Shown here: positions 46,871 to 57,433 of the stretch, in pieces | Layout of the letters: each line of letters starts with the position of its first letter | Numbering within the stretch: the stretch's first letter is position 1 | Assembly: GCF_963576675.1 (NCBI RefSeq) | Contig: NC_088917.1 | Location: forward strand, 72,464,610 to 72,528,609 | DNA: 64,000 nt | From: Euphorbia lathyris | Taxonomy: Eukaryota > Streptophyta > Magnoliopsida > Malpighiales > Euphorbiaceae | Direction: 5' to 3' | Notes under the pieces: generated by a model | The model's input: only the letters and a program-made list of their open reading frames with translations | Databases searched by the model: none | Told to the model about the DNA's origin: nothing | Made by a program: the position numbers and the translations under genes

Positions 46871-47791
46871 GGGAAAAGTACAAAAATAAACCTTGTGATT
46901 ATACCCATTTTCGAACAATACCCATGTGGTTTAAAAATTTACAAAATTGTACCATGTACTTCATTCCGTTAGCAAACCTATACCAAATTGACTAACGGTG
47001 TTAAAAGTCAAAGAGAAAAGAGTTGATTTGGTCCTTATATTTATTTATTTTTATAAATTGACCCCCTTATTATCTAATTATCTCAAACAAACCCCAAAAT
47101 AAAAAATAAAAATCAAATATACCATCTTTTTCATCTCTCTTTAATTTTTTTTTTCTTATTTCTCTCTCTTCTCTCTCTCCTCTTTGTTAATTTCTCTCCC
47201 TAAAATCAATTGAATTTCCATGTTTTCAATTTAATGACACTTATACTCTCTCTTTTTCTTTCTATAGCTTAACCATTTTGAAGATCAACAAGAACTGGAT
47301 TCTTTGAATAGGTAGATAATATTTGCCGTGCTTGGCATTTTATTTTTCAATGTCCATCAACTAACATATCATAACTTAGATCTTTAGAAGTTCCAGGCTT
47401 CTAGATATGCATGTGAAAGCGTATGGAATACAATTGAAAACATGGAAATTCAATTGATTTTAGAGAGAGAAATTAACAAAGAGGAGAAAGAGAAGAGAGA
47501 TAAATAAGACAAAAAATTAAAGAGATATGAAGAAGATGGTATATTTGATTTTTATTTTTTATTTTGGGGTTTGTTTGAGATAATTAGATAATAAGGGGGT
47601 CAATTTATAAAAATAAATAAATATAAGAACCAAATCAACTTTTTTTTCTTTGACTTTTAACACCGTTAGTCAATTTGGTATATGTTTGCTAACGGAATGA
47701 AGTACATGGTACCACTTTGCAAACTTTTAAACCACATGGGTGTTGTTCGAAAATGGGTGTAACCACAAGGTTTATTTTTGTACTTTTCCCA
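46871..47791. mobile_element. Mutator-type MITE with very long inverted arms
   Basis: Ends gggaaaagtacaaaaataaa and its inverse; perfect 9-bp TSD aataaaaaa at 46862-46870 and 47792-47800. The arms, each about 370 bp or more, stay highly similar inward ('gactaacggtgttaaaagtc', 'aaaatcaattgaatttcc'). A transcript would fold into a long hairpin. Confidence 0.88.
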
Positions 47792-47983
47792 ATAAAAAAT
47801 ACATGTATTTTATTTTCGTATTTTACACCGGTCATATATCAATTGGCTCAGAAGAAAAAAAAATATGAACTTTATAATTTTTTAATGGCTCAATTCATGA
47901 ATAGAACTTGGCCCGAAAAATTAATTGATCTCCTAAACTTACATATAACCTCCCCCAACTTGCTTAAAACAGTATGTTAGTAA

Positions 47984-48311
47984 ATTTTTTTTTTTTGAAT
48001 GGAAAGAATTGGATTAGCTTAAATCAGACAAAAGAACATCGGTACGGAATGGTGGCGAACATGCCCACACACCATCATCAGACCTAGATCTAATAGCTTT
48101 CGCAAGAGAGTGGGTTACTAAATTCGTTGACTTTCTAATAAAAGAGACCGAGACATTATTCAAGTCGTTTGAAATAGTAAGACAATCGCTAACAACATCC
48201 GATAAATAAGAGAGACTAACTTCCTGATGCTATATAGCACGGACTACATTGAGTCAGTCCGATCGGATTTCCACATGGGAGTAATTGAGATCCTTAATCC
48301 AGCTGAAGCTT
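47984..48311 (-). mobile_element. 5'-truncated LINE with perfect 31-bp TSD
   Basis: On the minus strand it reads DVVSDCLTISNDLNNVSVSF and RKSTNLVTHSLAKAIRS, the end of a plant LINE RNase H region, and then a poly(A) tail (T run at 47986-47997). Identical 31-bp flanks lie at 47953-47983 and 48312-48342. Recent retroposition is likely. Confidence 0.88.
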
Positions 48312-48342
48312 CCCCAACTTGCTTAAAACAGTATGTTAGTAA

Positions 48343-48832
48343 CTTGTTTAAAGTTACTTATTAAATCATTGAACTTGCTTACGGTTATCTATTACCTTTT
48401 GACCTTGCGTAAATTGATATAAATTTCAATTTGTCCACATTTAATTACGTTCTGCCACGTCGATTTAAAAAGTCAATCATGCCACTTTAAGTAAGTTCAA
48501 GAAACTAACAACATCTTTATAACTTAAAATAGTCGATTACTATGTAGGTTAAGTTCAGCAGGTTCATAATATATTAAACTTATATAATAATTTATTATTG
48601 ATTAGTGATAACATGATACATATTTACATATATAACAAAATTCATAACTAAAACAAAGTTTAAAAAAAAAAAATCTGATATTTTTCTAACTTAACCAATT
48701 AAAAAAAATTGCCCACTTACATTGGTTGAACTGCGGTCAATCGCAAATTTTTATGTGAATTAAAATCTTTCAACCCCCATTTTAAAATATATTTTTAAAC
48801 TGATTGGAAGTAAAACTGTTTTTATCATGGAA
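48343..48832. other. Intergenic DNA with MITE-like text
   Basis: 'gaacttgcttacggttat' and 'ttaagtaagttcaagaaact' look like inverted arms of an old MITE, but ends were not fixed. Confidence 0.4.
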
Positions 48833-49115
48833 CCGATTGAACTAAAAGCTCGAACTGATAGTTAAGGTTCAATCGTAGATTTTATATTAATCTCTGGCAC
48901 ATCTCCACACGCAAATGTCCCTTGAGCTTGCAGCGTACACAACACAGATCCATCTCGTCATGTGTTTTTAATTCCACAAATCTGAGATTGCCAGGACTCA
49001 AACCCTGAACCGTTTGGTCCTAGAGACTCTGATACTATATCATGGAACCGATTGAACTAAAAACTCGAGTTTATAGTTAAGGTCCAATTGTAAATCTTAT
49101 ATTAATCTCGACACA
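48833..49115 (-). mobile_element. SMART/TRIM-type tiny LTR element, best copy
   Basis: Two direct repeats of about 75-80 bp (48833-48911 and 49036-49115) enclose about 125 bp. On the minus strand the 5' LTR starts TGTGTCGAG and ends CCATGATA, followed by TAGTATCAGAGT, two mismatches from the tRNA-Met primer site. Total about 283 bp. No TSD is readable. Confidence 0.68.
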
Positions 49116-49689
49116 AGTCATCGTCTCGGTCCGCTCCTACTAAACTCCAAAGTGTATCATGTGACTTTAAAATCATTAGTCTCTATGATCACGTGATTCC
49201 ATCACATGCTAAAATGTCTTATCTTCCCTTTTGCTTAAACATGAATACAACTTTGTTTGAAGCTGTTAGTACTTAAAGTTTAAATCACAACTATACAATA
49301 TTTTGACACAGAAATCTATATCCTTGGTCATAAATTGCTAAATTACATTGTACTTTAATTTAAATTAAAATAAAATCTAAGCAACAAAATCTCAAATATT
49401 ATAAGATTGATGTGCCAGTATAGCCAAATGTTAATAATTATAATTCAATTTAATTCTCTATAAGTATTTGTATTTGACAAAAAAAAAAAAAAACAACAAA
49501 TGAATTTATATTTTTTAATAAAGTTATTAAAATATCTCTAAATATTTGTTCTAATATGAAACACTTGTTAATTTTAATATTAAATGTAAATTTACAGCTA
49601 ATTTAACTTTTTAATGTTGTATATAAAATAATTACTAAGATTTTGATTAACCATTTAAAAACTATTCTACATGCGGCTTTTATATCATA
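49116..49689. other. Intergenic DNA, nothing identified
   Basis: AT-rich, with a 14-base A run near 49480. Confidence 0.5.
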
Positions 49690-51430
49690 AAAGTATATTG
49701 TGGATAGTGTTCAGATAGCTTTTGAGTCACTTCATTACATGAAGTGGAAGAACACGGACGAACGATGATGTGGCCTTAAAAATTGATATTAACAAAGCTT
49801 ATGATAGAATTGATTGGAATTTTTTTGAGACGATGATGATTAGGATGAGTTTGATTTTGTTCGGGTGAAACTGTATATGTTGTGTGTCACTACTATTTTC
49901 CATTCGATTAAGTAAATGAAGATATGATCGGTCCCATTTTCTCGGGTAGAGAGCTTAGACAAGGAGATGGAGATCCTCTGTTTCCTTATCTATTTATGCT
50001 TCGCAAAATTCCTTTCTAAGCTCATTATTAAAGCAGAAAATGAGGGGGCCAATTCACAGTTGTAGAGTCTATTGGTGGAGCTCTTAATGTTCCTTACTTA
50101 TTTTTGTTGATGGCAAATTTTTTTTTTTTTTTGTGTGTACGTGCTTTCTGTTGGGGAATTGATACATAAGTTGAACATGAAACATGAAACGATGATGTGG
50201 CCTTGAAAATTGATATTAGTAAAGTTTATGATGGAGTTGATTAGAATTTTCTAGAGGCACTGATGATTAGGATGAGTTTCGATTCTATTTGGGTAAAATT
50301 GAATATGTTGTGTGTCGCTACAGTTTCCCATTCGATTTAAGTGAATGAAGATATTGTCAATCCCATTTCTCCGGGTAGAGGGCTTAGACAAGGAGATCCT
50401 CCATCTCCTTATCTGTTTATTCTTTGAGAAAGTCCTTTTCCAAACTCATTATTAAAGCAGACAATGAAGGGTAATTCATGGTTGTAGGGTTTGTTGTGGA
50501 GCACTTAGTATTCCTCACTTAATTTTTTTTTTTTTGTTGATGGCGATTTCTTTTTTTATTTTTTGGTGCTTCTGCGGAGGAATTTAAAGTTATTTCTAAG
50601 ATCTAAGTTGTCAAGGAAGAAAGTTGTGGTCAAGCTATTAACTTAAATAAATCAGACATTTTTTGAGCAATAATGTTAAACAAGATCTTTGTGTAGCTAT
50701 CAGTGATATTCTGAAATTTTACTCGCCTATAGACATTGGTAAGTACCTTAGTCTTTTCTCACTCATTGGAAGATTGAAAAAGAGTACATTTAGGTTCCTT
50801 AAAGATAGATTGAGAAAGAGATTCAACAATTTGAGTGTGTCGTCCTTATCTAATGCATGAAATATATATTATTCTCAAATATATGTCTCAAGCTATTTTT
50901 ACATTCTGTATGAGTATATTCCTTCTTCGGAAGTCTATTTATTATGAGGTTCATAAGATGGTGAATTCTTTCGGGTGGATTATGAAAGATGGAAAACATA
51001 GTATCCATTGATTCAAGTAGTGGAAGTTGTGTCTTAGCAAGAAAAAGATGAGGCTTGGATTCCTGTGATTTGTATTCTTTTAGCCTTTTGCTCCACGATA
51101 AACAAAATTGGAGATCATTTCTAGTCCATATATACACTTTCCTTTCTTTAAAATTAGATAATAATTCTAGTTTTATTTGGAAAAGTGTGTGAAATTTTAT
51201 TAACGTTATTAGATTGGGATTGAGATGGCGTATTGGAAATGGTTCTTCTATCTATATTTGGAAGACTGTTGGTTGATCAATAACTATGATAGATTTATTC
51301 ATTTGCCTTGTTGGTTAGGGCTTGAAGATGCTATTATTAAGAAATTCTTTAGTCCGAGTACAAGATTGTGGTATAGAGGGAAGGATCATTTGTGTTTCAC
51401 TAAAAACGAGACCGATAAATTAATTTGAAA
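49690..51430 (+). pseudogene. LINE reverse transcriptase remnant with internal duplication
   Basis: Frames read AFESLHYMK, DVALKIDINKAYDRIDWNFF, and RGLRQGDP-like text. The block at 49763-50020 recurs at 50190-50440 (offset about 427). Later pieces are SNNVKQDLCVAISDILKFYS, STFRFLKDRLRKRFNNLSVS, YEVHKMVNSFGWIMKDGKHS, and LRWRIGNGSSIYIWKDCW-type text near 51225. Many stops and frameshifts; dead. Confidence 0.78.
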
Positions 51431-51433
51431 ATT

Positions 51434-51620
51434 CATGTTATAGAACTAATTAAACTAAAAAAATTAAACTGATAATTAAAGGTCTAATTATATTAACATT
51501 TGACATACATCCGCACGCAAATATCAACTGAATTTGAAACAATGCACAACACATGCTTATATTAAATCAACGAGATTATAATCACTTGGTCAAAATAAAA
51601 CCAATTGAAGTGAAATCTTA
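51434..51620 (-). repeat. SMART/TRIM family fragment
   Basis: Decayed LTR text ('catgttatagaactaattaa', 'ggtctaattatattaacatt') and internal text ('atccgcacgcaaatatc', 'atcacttggtcaaa') match the copies above. Confidence 0.45.
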
Positions 51621-51689
51621 AATTTAAATTGATTTACAATTTTGTATAATGTTGATGCTATTCTTTTATTTTTATTTTTCAGTAGCAGC

Positions 51690-52005
51690 AGTAGTAGGTG
51701 GATTAAGAAAAATATTTTATATTGTAGGAGTTTGACAAAAAAAATTCAAATATTTTACCGAATTTAAAAATTTTAATCTCCAATTTTATTATTAAATCAT
51801 AAAAAAATATAAAATCTTTTTTTAGAATCAACTTACTTGGAACTAGTGCAAAATAAAAAAAATAAAATATTTATATTTTTATAAAAGCGTCTGAAATTGA
51901 CCCACAACGTTAAATGTTAGAGGTAAAGTCGATCCATTTTAGACATTAAAGATAAAATTGTTCCTGACTGTATACGTTATAAGTAATTTTACACCTTTAT
52001 CCCTA
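51690..52005. repeat. Half-copy of MITE family A
   Basis: 'cgtctgaaattgaccca', 'gttagaggtaaagt' and 'ccattttagacatta' follow the family-A right arm, ending near 'tttacaccttta'. Confidence 0.6.
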
Positions 52006-52155
52006 TAATTAATTTGGAAATTGAAAATTTGATAAAAATCCCTGAATAATACAAAATGAAATATATAAAGGAGAATTAAATAATTAATTAATTAATTACA
52101 ATAAAATTGAAATTCAATTCAATAAAAAAAATTCCAATCAATTAAAAAAATCAAT

Positions 52156-52834
52156 TTATCCTGCTCCACCACTGCAAATTCCGGTAAGTGAAACCGGGAA
52201 TCTACTACATAGAATCCCAGCCGGCGATGATCCATCATCAACCTCAGCTGCCGGAGGCAAAACCCTACCATCAGCAAACAAACCCCCGCCATCCCTCGGC
52301 TGCTCCACCATCACACCCTCAAGCTCCGCCGCAGCATTACCAAAAAAAGCCCCATCTCCAAACCTCCGTTCGACCTCCAAAAACTCACCCAGCGACGCCG
52401 GTTTCGCCTCACCATCACTACAAAGCCTCCACCATCTCCGCCGCCGCAACTCCGCTAGGGTTCTTTTGCTCTTCTTGCTCTTATTGTTCCGATGATAGGT
52501 AGTGGCGGCGGAAGCCATGGCAGATGCCGCCGCTTGAGAATTTTCGCGAGAATGAGACGGAGCTCTGAAAGTAATTGCAGGGAAAGTGACGCCCATTAGA
52601 GTTCCCAATGTAGTGCTCCGATCATGGAAGAAAGAACCCGTAGACTGCCATTGAAATCGGGAAACAGAGATTAATTAATAAATCGATTAAATTAGAAATA
52701 TGAGTTTTGATTCGTGTATAATGAGTGATAGATTGAGAAATTTAGGGTACCTCGGTGTCAAGATCGGAGGAGGAGACGGAGGATTCAGTCGGAGAAGACG
52801 GCGGAGGAAACATATCGTGTCTTGGATCTAACAT
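52156..52834 (-). CDS. At3g17950-like plant protein, 190 aa, two exons
   Basis: Exon 1 is 52834-52751 (28 codons, MLDPRHDMFPPPSS to SSDLDTE) and exon 2 is 52644-52156 (163 codons with stop). The 106-bp intron has a gtaccc donor and a ggcag acceptor and keeps the frame (DTE|STGSFFHDRS). Conserved blocks are SSDLDTESTGSFFHDRSTTL, GTLMGVTF, and PASLGEFLEVERRFGDG. These resemble, from memory, the Arabidopsis uncharacterised protein At3g17950. A basic patch, NNKSKKSKRTLAELRRRRWW, could be a nuclear signal, and the C-terminus is Gly-rich. The role is unknown. A GA-rich tract at 52865-52905 is probably in the leader. The shorter ORF starting at 52608 misses exon 1. Confidence 0.87.
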
Positions 52835-53030
52835 TTGAGGGAATCTGTAGGATTTGGGTTGGAGAAGGAGATGGAGAGAGAGAGAGAAAAGAGAAAGAGG
52901 GAAAAATTAAAGTGATGATGGATAGGGTATTGGTGTGGTCAATGAAAATGTACTAGAGATTATTATATTCTTTCTTTCTTTCTTTCCAAAATTCAAAATG
53001 TTGGTATTTGTTTTTTATCTATAATTTCAC

Positions 53031-53227
53031 GGAAAAAAATCTTCTGTCCCGAATTCTCTGTCCTCTTCCCTGTTCCCCATTCAATTTTTGACACGTGTCC
53101 CTTTTATATTACTTTATTGCTACTAACTATGGTTAGATATACTTAACTTTGGTTAAAGTGTAGTTAAAGGGACACGTGTCAAAATTTGAATGGGGGACAG
53201 GGAATTCGGGACATAAGATTTTTTTCC
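53031..53227. mobile_element. Mutator-type foldback MITE, 197 bp
   Basis: Perfect 9-bp TSD taatttcac at 53022-53030 and 53228-53236. The arms are near-complementary over about 70 bp ('ggaaaaaaatctt', 'gacacgtgtccctttt'). Each arm has a CACGTG core. It lies about 200 bp upstream of the At3g17950-like start. Confidence 0.9.
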
Positions 53228-53278
53228 TAATTTCACTTTGAATTTGTGAATATCAATCAATGTCAATAATAAATTAAT

Positions 53279-53917
53279 GGGTTAAGGTGTAAAAATACCC
53301 CTAACGGCAATTTTACTCTTAATGTTTAAAATGGTGCAATTTTACCTCTAACGTTGGAAACCAAGAGTAATTTTACCTCTAACATTAATAAATCAGGTCA
53401 ATTTCAGACACTATTATAAAACACATATATTTTTATTTCTTATTATGCACCAATTACATAACAATTCGTTCTAAAAAAGGATTTCATATTTTTTATAATT
53501 TAATAATAGAATTTGAGATTAATATTTATAAATTCGGAGAATTTTTTAATTTAATAAATTAAATTAATAATATTTATAATTTAATTTAATATTCATATTT
53601 TTTATAATTTAATAATATTTATAAATTCGGAGAATTTTTTAATTTTTTTTATCTAATTCGTACAAAAACACAATACATTTTTTTCTATTTTTTAATCCCT
53701 TTTCACATACCAACGTATGTTTTTCGTTTTTTTATGATAAAATGACACACGTATGAAGTGTAGATGACAAGATTCATGACCGAGAAGAGAGTTTGATGAA
53801 TTATTTCTTAAATTGATCCAATTCATTAACGTTAGGGGTAAAATTGCACCATTTTAGACGTTAAGGGTAAAATTGCTCCTGACCCAAAATGTTAGGGTTA
53901 TTTTTGCACCTTAACCC
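53279..53917. mobile_element. MITE family A, full-length copy
   Basis: gggttaaggtgtaaaaat ... atttttgcaccttaaccc; perfect 9-bp TSD taaattaat at 53270-53278 and 53918-53926. 639 bp, the best uninterrupted copy in the window, and the model for 12380-15121. Confidence 0.92.
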
Positions 53918-53978
53918 TAAATTAATAGTTGTGTTAAAATTTTAATTTATCTAACACAAACTTTATCTATAAAAATTT

Positions 53979-54355
53979 GACTTAATACACAAATAACGCA
54001 CTGAACTTGTTTAAATGTTGCAACTGCCCTCTTCAACTTTCAATTGTAACAACTTACCTCTTAAATTTGTCCAACTGTAAAACATAATCTCAAATTGGAA
54101 ATTTTTTTACCACGTACTTGAAGCAACCATAAAAACGTTTCTCCAGATGCGTATCACGCCAAAGATCTGATTAACACACTCCACGAGCGTTGCAACTTTT
54201 GTATTTCACGTGTTTCTTCAATTGCAGTCCATGCTAGAAATTTGGGGTTATGTTTTACAATTGGACAAGTTTGAGAGGTAAGTTGTTACAATTGAAAGTT
54301 CGGGGGGCAGTTGCAACATTTGGACAAGTTCAGAGAGTTATTTGTGTATTAGGCC
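53979..54355. mobile_element. Mutator-type MITE with ~115-bp TIRs
   Basis: Perfect 9-bp TSD taaaaattt at 53970-53978 and 54356-54364. The arms match closely over 'ctaatacacaaataac', 'tttcaattgtaacaactta' and 'ttgtccaa.tgtaaaacata'. 377 bp. Confidence 0.9.
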
Positions 54356-54366
54356 TAAAAATTTAA

Positions 54367-54425
54367 GGGATTAAGTGTCAAAATATCCTAACGTTTACCC
54401 CTAACATTGTGCAATTTTACTCTTA
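54367..54425. repeat. Left end of a MITE family A copy
   Basis: gggattaagtgtcaaaatat and 'gtgcaattttactctta' follow the family-A left arm, which then breaks off at the family-F MITE. Confidence 0.6.
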
Positions 54426-54728
54426 GGTTTTGATTGGATGAGAGGTTTTGAAGGTAATTAAAGGGAGGGTAGGGAATGGTTAGTGGAAACCCTTGTTTGG
54501 AAGATTAAAAAAATATGAGGGTAAGAGTTTTGAAGGGTTAATGAATGGTTTTGAAGGGTTCAAAATCAATAATTTTTTAATAGAGTTTCATAGGTTTTCA
54601 ACCCACCAAATCGGTGGGTTTGGAACGATTTTGATGAATCCTTCGTTTTCTCCCAAATAAGGGTAAGGGTAATACCCTCTCTCTCATTCTTTCCCCTTCC
54701 CTACCCTTTCCTACCCTCCCTTTAATTA
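54426..54728. mobile_element. MITE family F, right end cut off by the Mutator-like element
   Basis: The left end ggttttgattggatgagagg leads to 'ggtaattaaagggagggtag'. The right side shows the inverse 'ctaccctccctttaatta' but then changes to unrelated 'gtggactgctatataccgc'. The outermost right bases are therefore missing at 54729. Confidence 0.65.
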
Positions 54729-54959
54729 GTGGACTGCTATATACCGCACCCAGATTTCAGTTCACCGCACCATCTTGACCATATTGCCCTCCTCACTTTT
54801 TTCAAACAAGAAAAGTGAACTTTCTCAAATCCTCTCTACCTTCTTTGCATTTTCAAAAAACCGAGCTAAAACGACATGGCACCAAGGGTAGGCATAGGCA
54901 AAGGATTCATGGGTATTGCGATAAGTGTTTGAGATTAAAAATTTTAAGGTATTCATGAT

Positions 54960-55340
54960 TTTTGCCTCCGAAATTGGAGGCAAAATAACCCGGGAATCGC
55001 ACCAAACGGGTGCGATTTCCCTGCTCCACCTATGGTGGAACAGACGAACTGTCCATTCCACCATAGGTGGAGCAAAGAATCGCCGCGCGGCGCACCTGAT
55101 CCACCGTAAGGTGGGATGGGATCGTTACCCGTCCCACCTTATGGTGGGTCGGGTGCACCGCGCGGCCCGCCAGAAGGAGAGCCGCGCGACGCACCTGTTT
55201 GACCCCTCGGTCGGGCGGGTTTCCCACCCGTTTGACCGAGGGGTCAAAAGTTTGCGGCGCACCAGTCGGCCCTATGACCGACTGGTGCGCTGCACCCGTT
55301 TGACCTGCGGTCAGGTGGTGTAAACCACCCGCCCAGGCCA
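54960..55340. repeat. GC-rich array of consecutive palindromes
   Basis: At least seven hairpins follow one another: tttgcctccg/cggaggcaaa-type (54960-54985); atcgcacc/gggtgcgat (54994-55017); tgctccacctatggtgga with its inverse (55022-55074); ~39-nt arms starting gccgcgcggcgcacc with inverse (about 55082-55167); ggtgcaccgcgcggc with an inverse partner at 55180-55194; tttgacccctcggtc with inverse (55198-55249); gcgcaccagtcgg with inverse (55257-55291); and a weaker one to about 55335. The block is strongly GC-rich between AT-rich flanks. Its place fits an upstream intron or leader of the PMD gene, where 54876 offers a possible ATG (MAPRVG) of unproven use. Confidence 0.88.
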
Positions 55341-56100
55341 AAACCGGGTCACTTTGTGTTTTTAAAAAAAAATTCTTAGTTGCTCACCTCTAAACTTTTT
55401 ATTTTTTATATTAAAACAACATATTCTAATTTTATCGTTTTACTTTTTCTGGATACGTGTAATACAATTTCCGTGTACAATTTATTTCTATGTCACTGAA
55501 TAATTAATTAACTGTATTTTTGCCTCAAAAATTAACTGTATTTTTGCCTCAAAAATTAACTGTATTTTAATCAAACTTTTTAAATAGTTTCAGAGCATTC
55601 AACCTAATTTAAATAATTTAAAACTCTTAAACGCTCCAATAAATAAATAATTTTACAGGATGATGTTGTTGAGGCGGGTTCTGGCCGCAGACATACGACT
55701 TCACGTGTTGTTACTGTCTTTGCTCGGAGGGACCGGACAGAGCAGCGGCGGTTGATGGCGAACGCCCAGAGGGCATATGCAGCACAGGAGGAGCGTGTCG
55801 GAGGACAGGATGAGGCGGCTGATGTAGAGATGGAAGGAGATGACTCTATGCCTCGTCCTAGTTCTGATACTTTCCCCGTACCTCGTGGCGTCATGACGAG
55901 GGGTCGAAACAGACGATTTGCTTCTACCGCATGATCGTCTTTTGGTAAGAGTAATTTAAAAATGTGCTTATTTTTATTTGTTTTATTCGTGATTATTAGA
56001 AAATATACCAAAAATTTAATGTAAACCGTTTACTGTAATTTTAGGTAGCAGCAAGCACTCGAGGAGTGCTACAGATGATGACTGGGTTGTGAAGGATCTC

Positions 56101-57433
56101 TGTTGAAACACCTTTCCACATAATTTTGATTTGACAAAATTGTTTAAGTATAATTAAAATACATATTCTAAACACACTAAGTTTAAATGCTTTGATTTAT
56201 TCTACTAATGTGTTTGTTCAATGTTGAGTTAAAATGTTATAAGACATAAGAATCAAAAGGCCCAAGCCCAATACGGAAGCCAAGGCCCAAGTCAAACAAC
56301 TCAGTACACTCGGCCCGCGTATGTCAAGACGCTGCCGTTTTGAATGAAAACGCAACTCAGCAAACGGAAGGATCTAGAAGACCTTCGGGAACAACTTCAA
56401 AATGAAGCTGCTGAGTAGTCTCGACAAAGCGTACAAGACAGCAGCTGGCAAAGGAAAACTTCCAGACAAAGTGTTTCCTCTTTTGGCAAAGTTCAGACGA
56501 CACAGTATACTGTCCAGTTGACCTTACCATAAAAGGAGAGACCATCTGCTGAGCTGACCGAGGACAGAAGATACACGATTGTGATTGGCCGAGAGCTCTG
56601 AGCAAGTCAGGATGACAACGACATATAGCCGTTTCCCTCCAACGGTTATTTCGAAATTCGAAATGACCGACGCCCAGACGTCTCTATAAATAGTGCCATC
56701 ACAAGCTTCACAAGATACATAACTTGATCAAGCAGTTACGCTGACCAAATTTCTACACAAGTTCTGCAAGCAAGAAGCAAAGCAATTTCTTACACTACAT
56801 TCTCATATCTGTGTAAAAGTCTAGAGTGATTGTAAATCGTCTAAAGTGTCTTAGCACATCTTTGTATTAGGACAAAACACTTATCATTTCTAGAGATAGA
56901 AAGGAGAGGCTAAGTACTCGGTTTTATGTACTCAGCGAGAGATTAGGATTGAGTAGAAGTATAGAGGAAGGTACTCTTGTCATACTCAATTGCTGATATT
57001 GTAAAAGGTTTGAGGCTCTACCTTTAAAGAGCTCAGTAGAGTATTTGAAATCTCGGAATGTGTTCCGGGGACAGGACGTAGGCTTAGAAGAAGCCGAACC
57101 TGGATAAATCTGATGAGTGAAGTATTTCTTACCTTAACTCCTTATTTATATTGCTTGCTTTAAATAATCAAAACTGACCAAGTAAAGAGGTCAAGTTGAG
57201 TTGTGCGCGTTGAACGTCTGAGCTCAGGAATAGACTCTAAGTGCTATCTCCTGACTCAAGCTAAGAAACTGACCTAGTCACCAGTTGACTAAGCCAGTAT
57301 CTTGCTATTTACTCATCGCCGCTGTTCAAACCTTTTTCCTTAGAAAAAGAAGTCTGCCCTAATTGCATAAAAAGCTTAAATAGTTCCCAACCCCCCCTTG
57401 GAACTATACTTGCAACCAAACAAGGGACCAACA
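56101..57433 (+). mobile_element. Copia-like solo LTR in PMD exon B, TSD ATCTC
   Basis: 1333 bp, TGTTGAAACACC...GGGACCAACA; TSD atctc at 56096-56100 and 57434-57438. It has a TATA box (tataaata, 56685-56692) and an AC/C-rich end ('cccaacccccccttggaact') like copia LTRs of the SIRE/Tork kind. LTR plus one TSD is 1338 bp, a multiple of three. The ORF at 56357-56605 is chance. Confidence 0.88.

Noticed and set aside
54925..55341. ORFs of 132 and 103 codons on opposite strands
   Set aside because: Both run through the palindrome array, whose symmetry makes both strands open; no protein motif.
56357..56605. 82-codon minus-strand ORF
   Set aside because: Inside a solo LTR with clean TSD; no domain.
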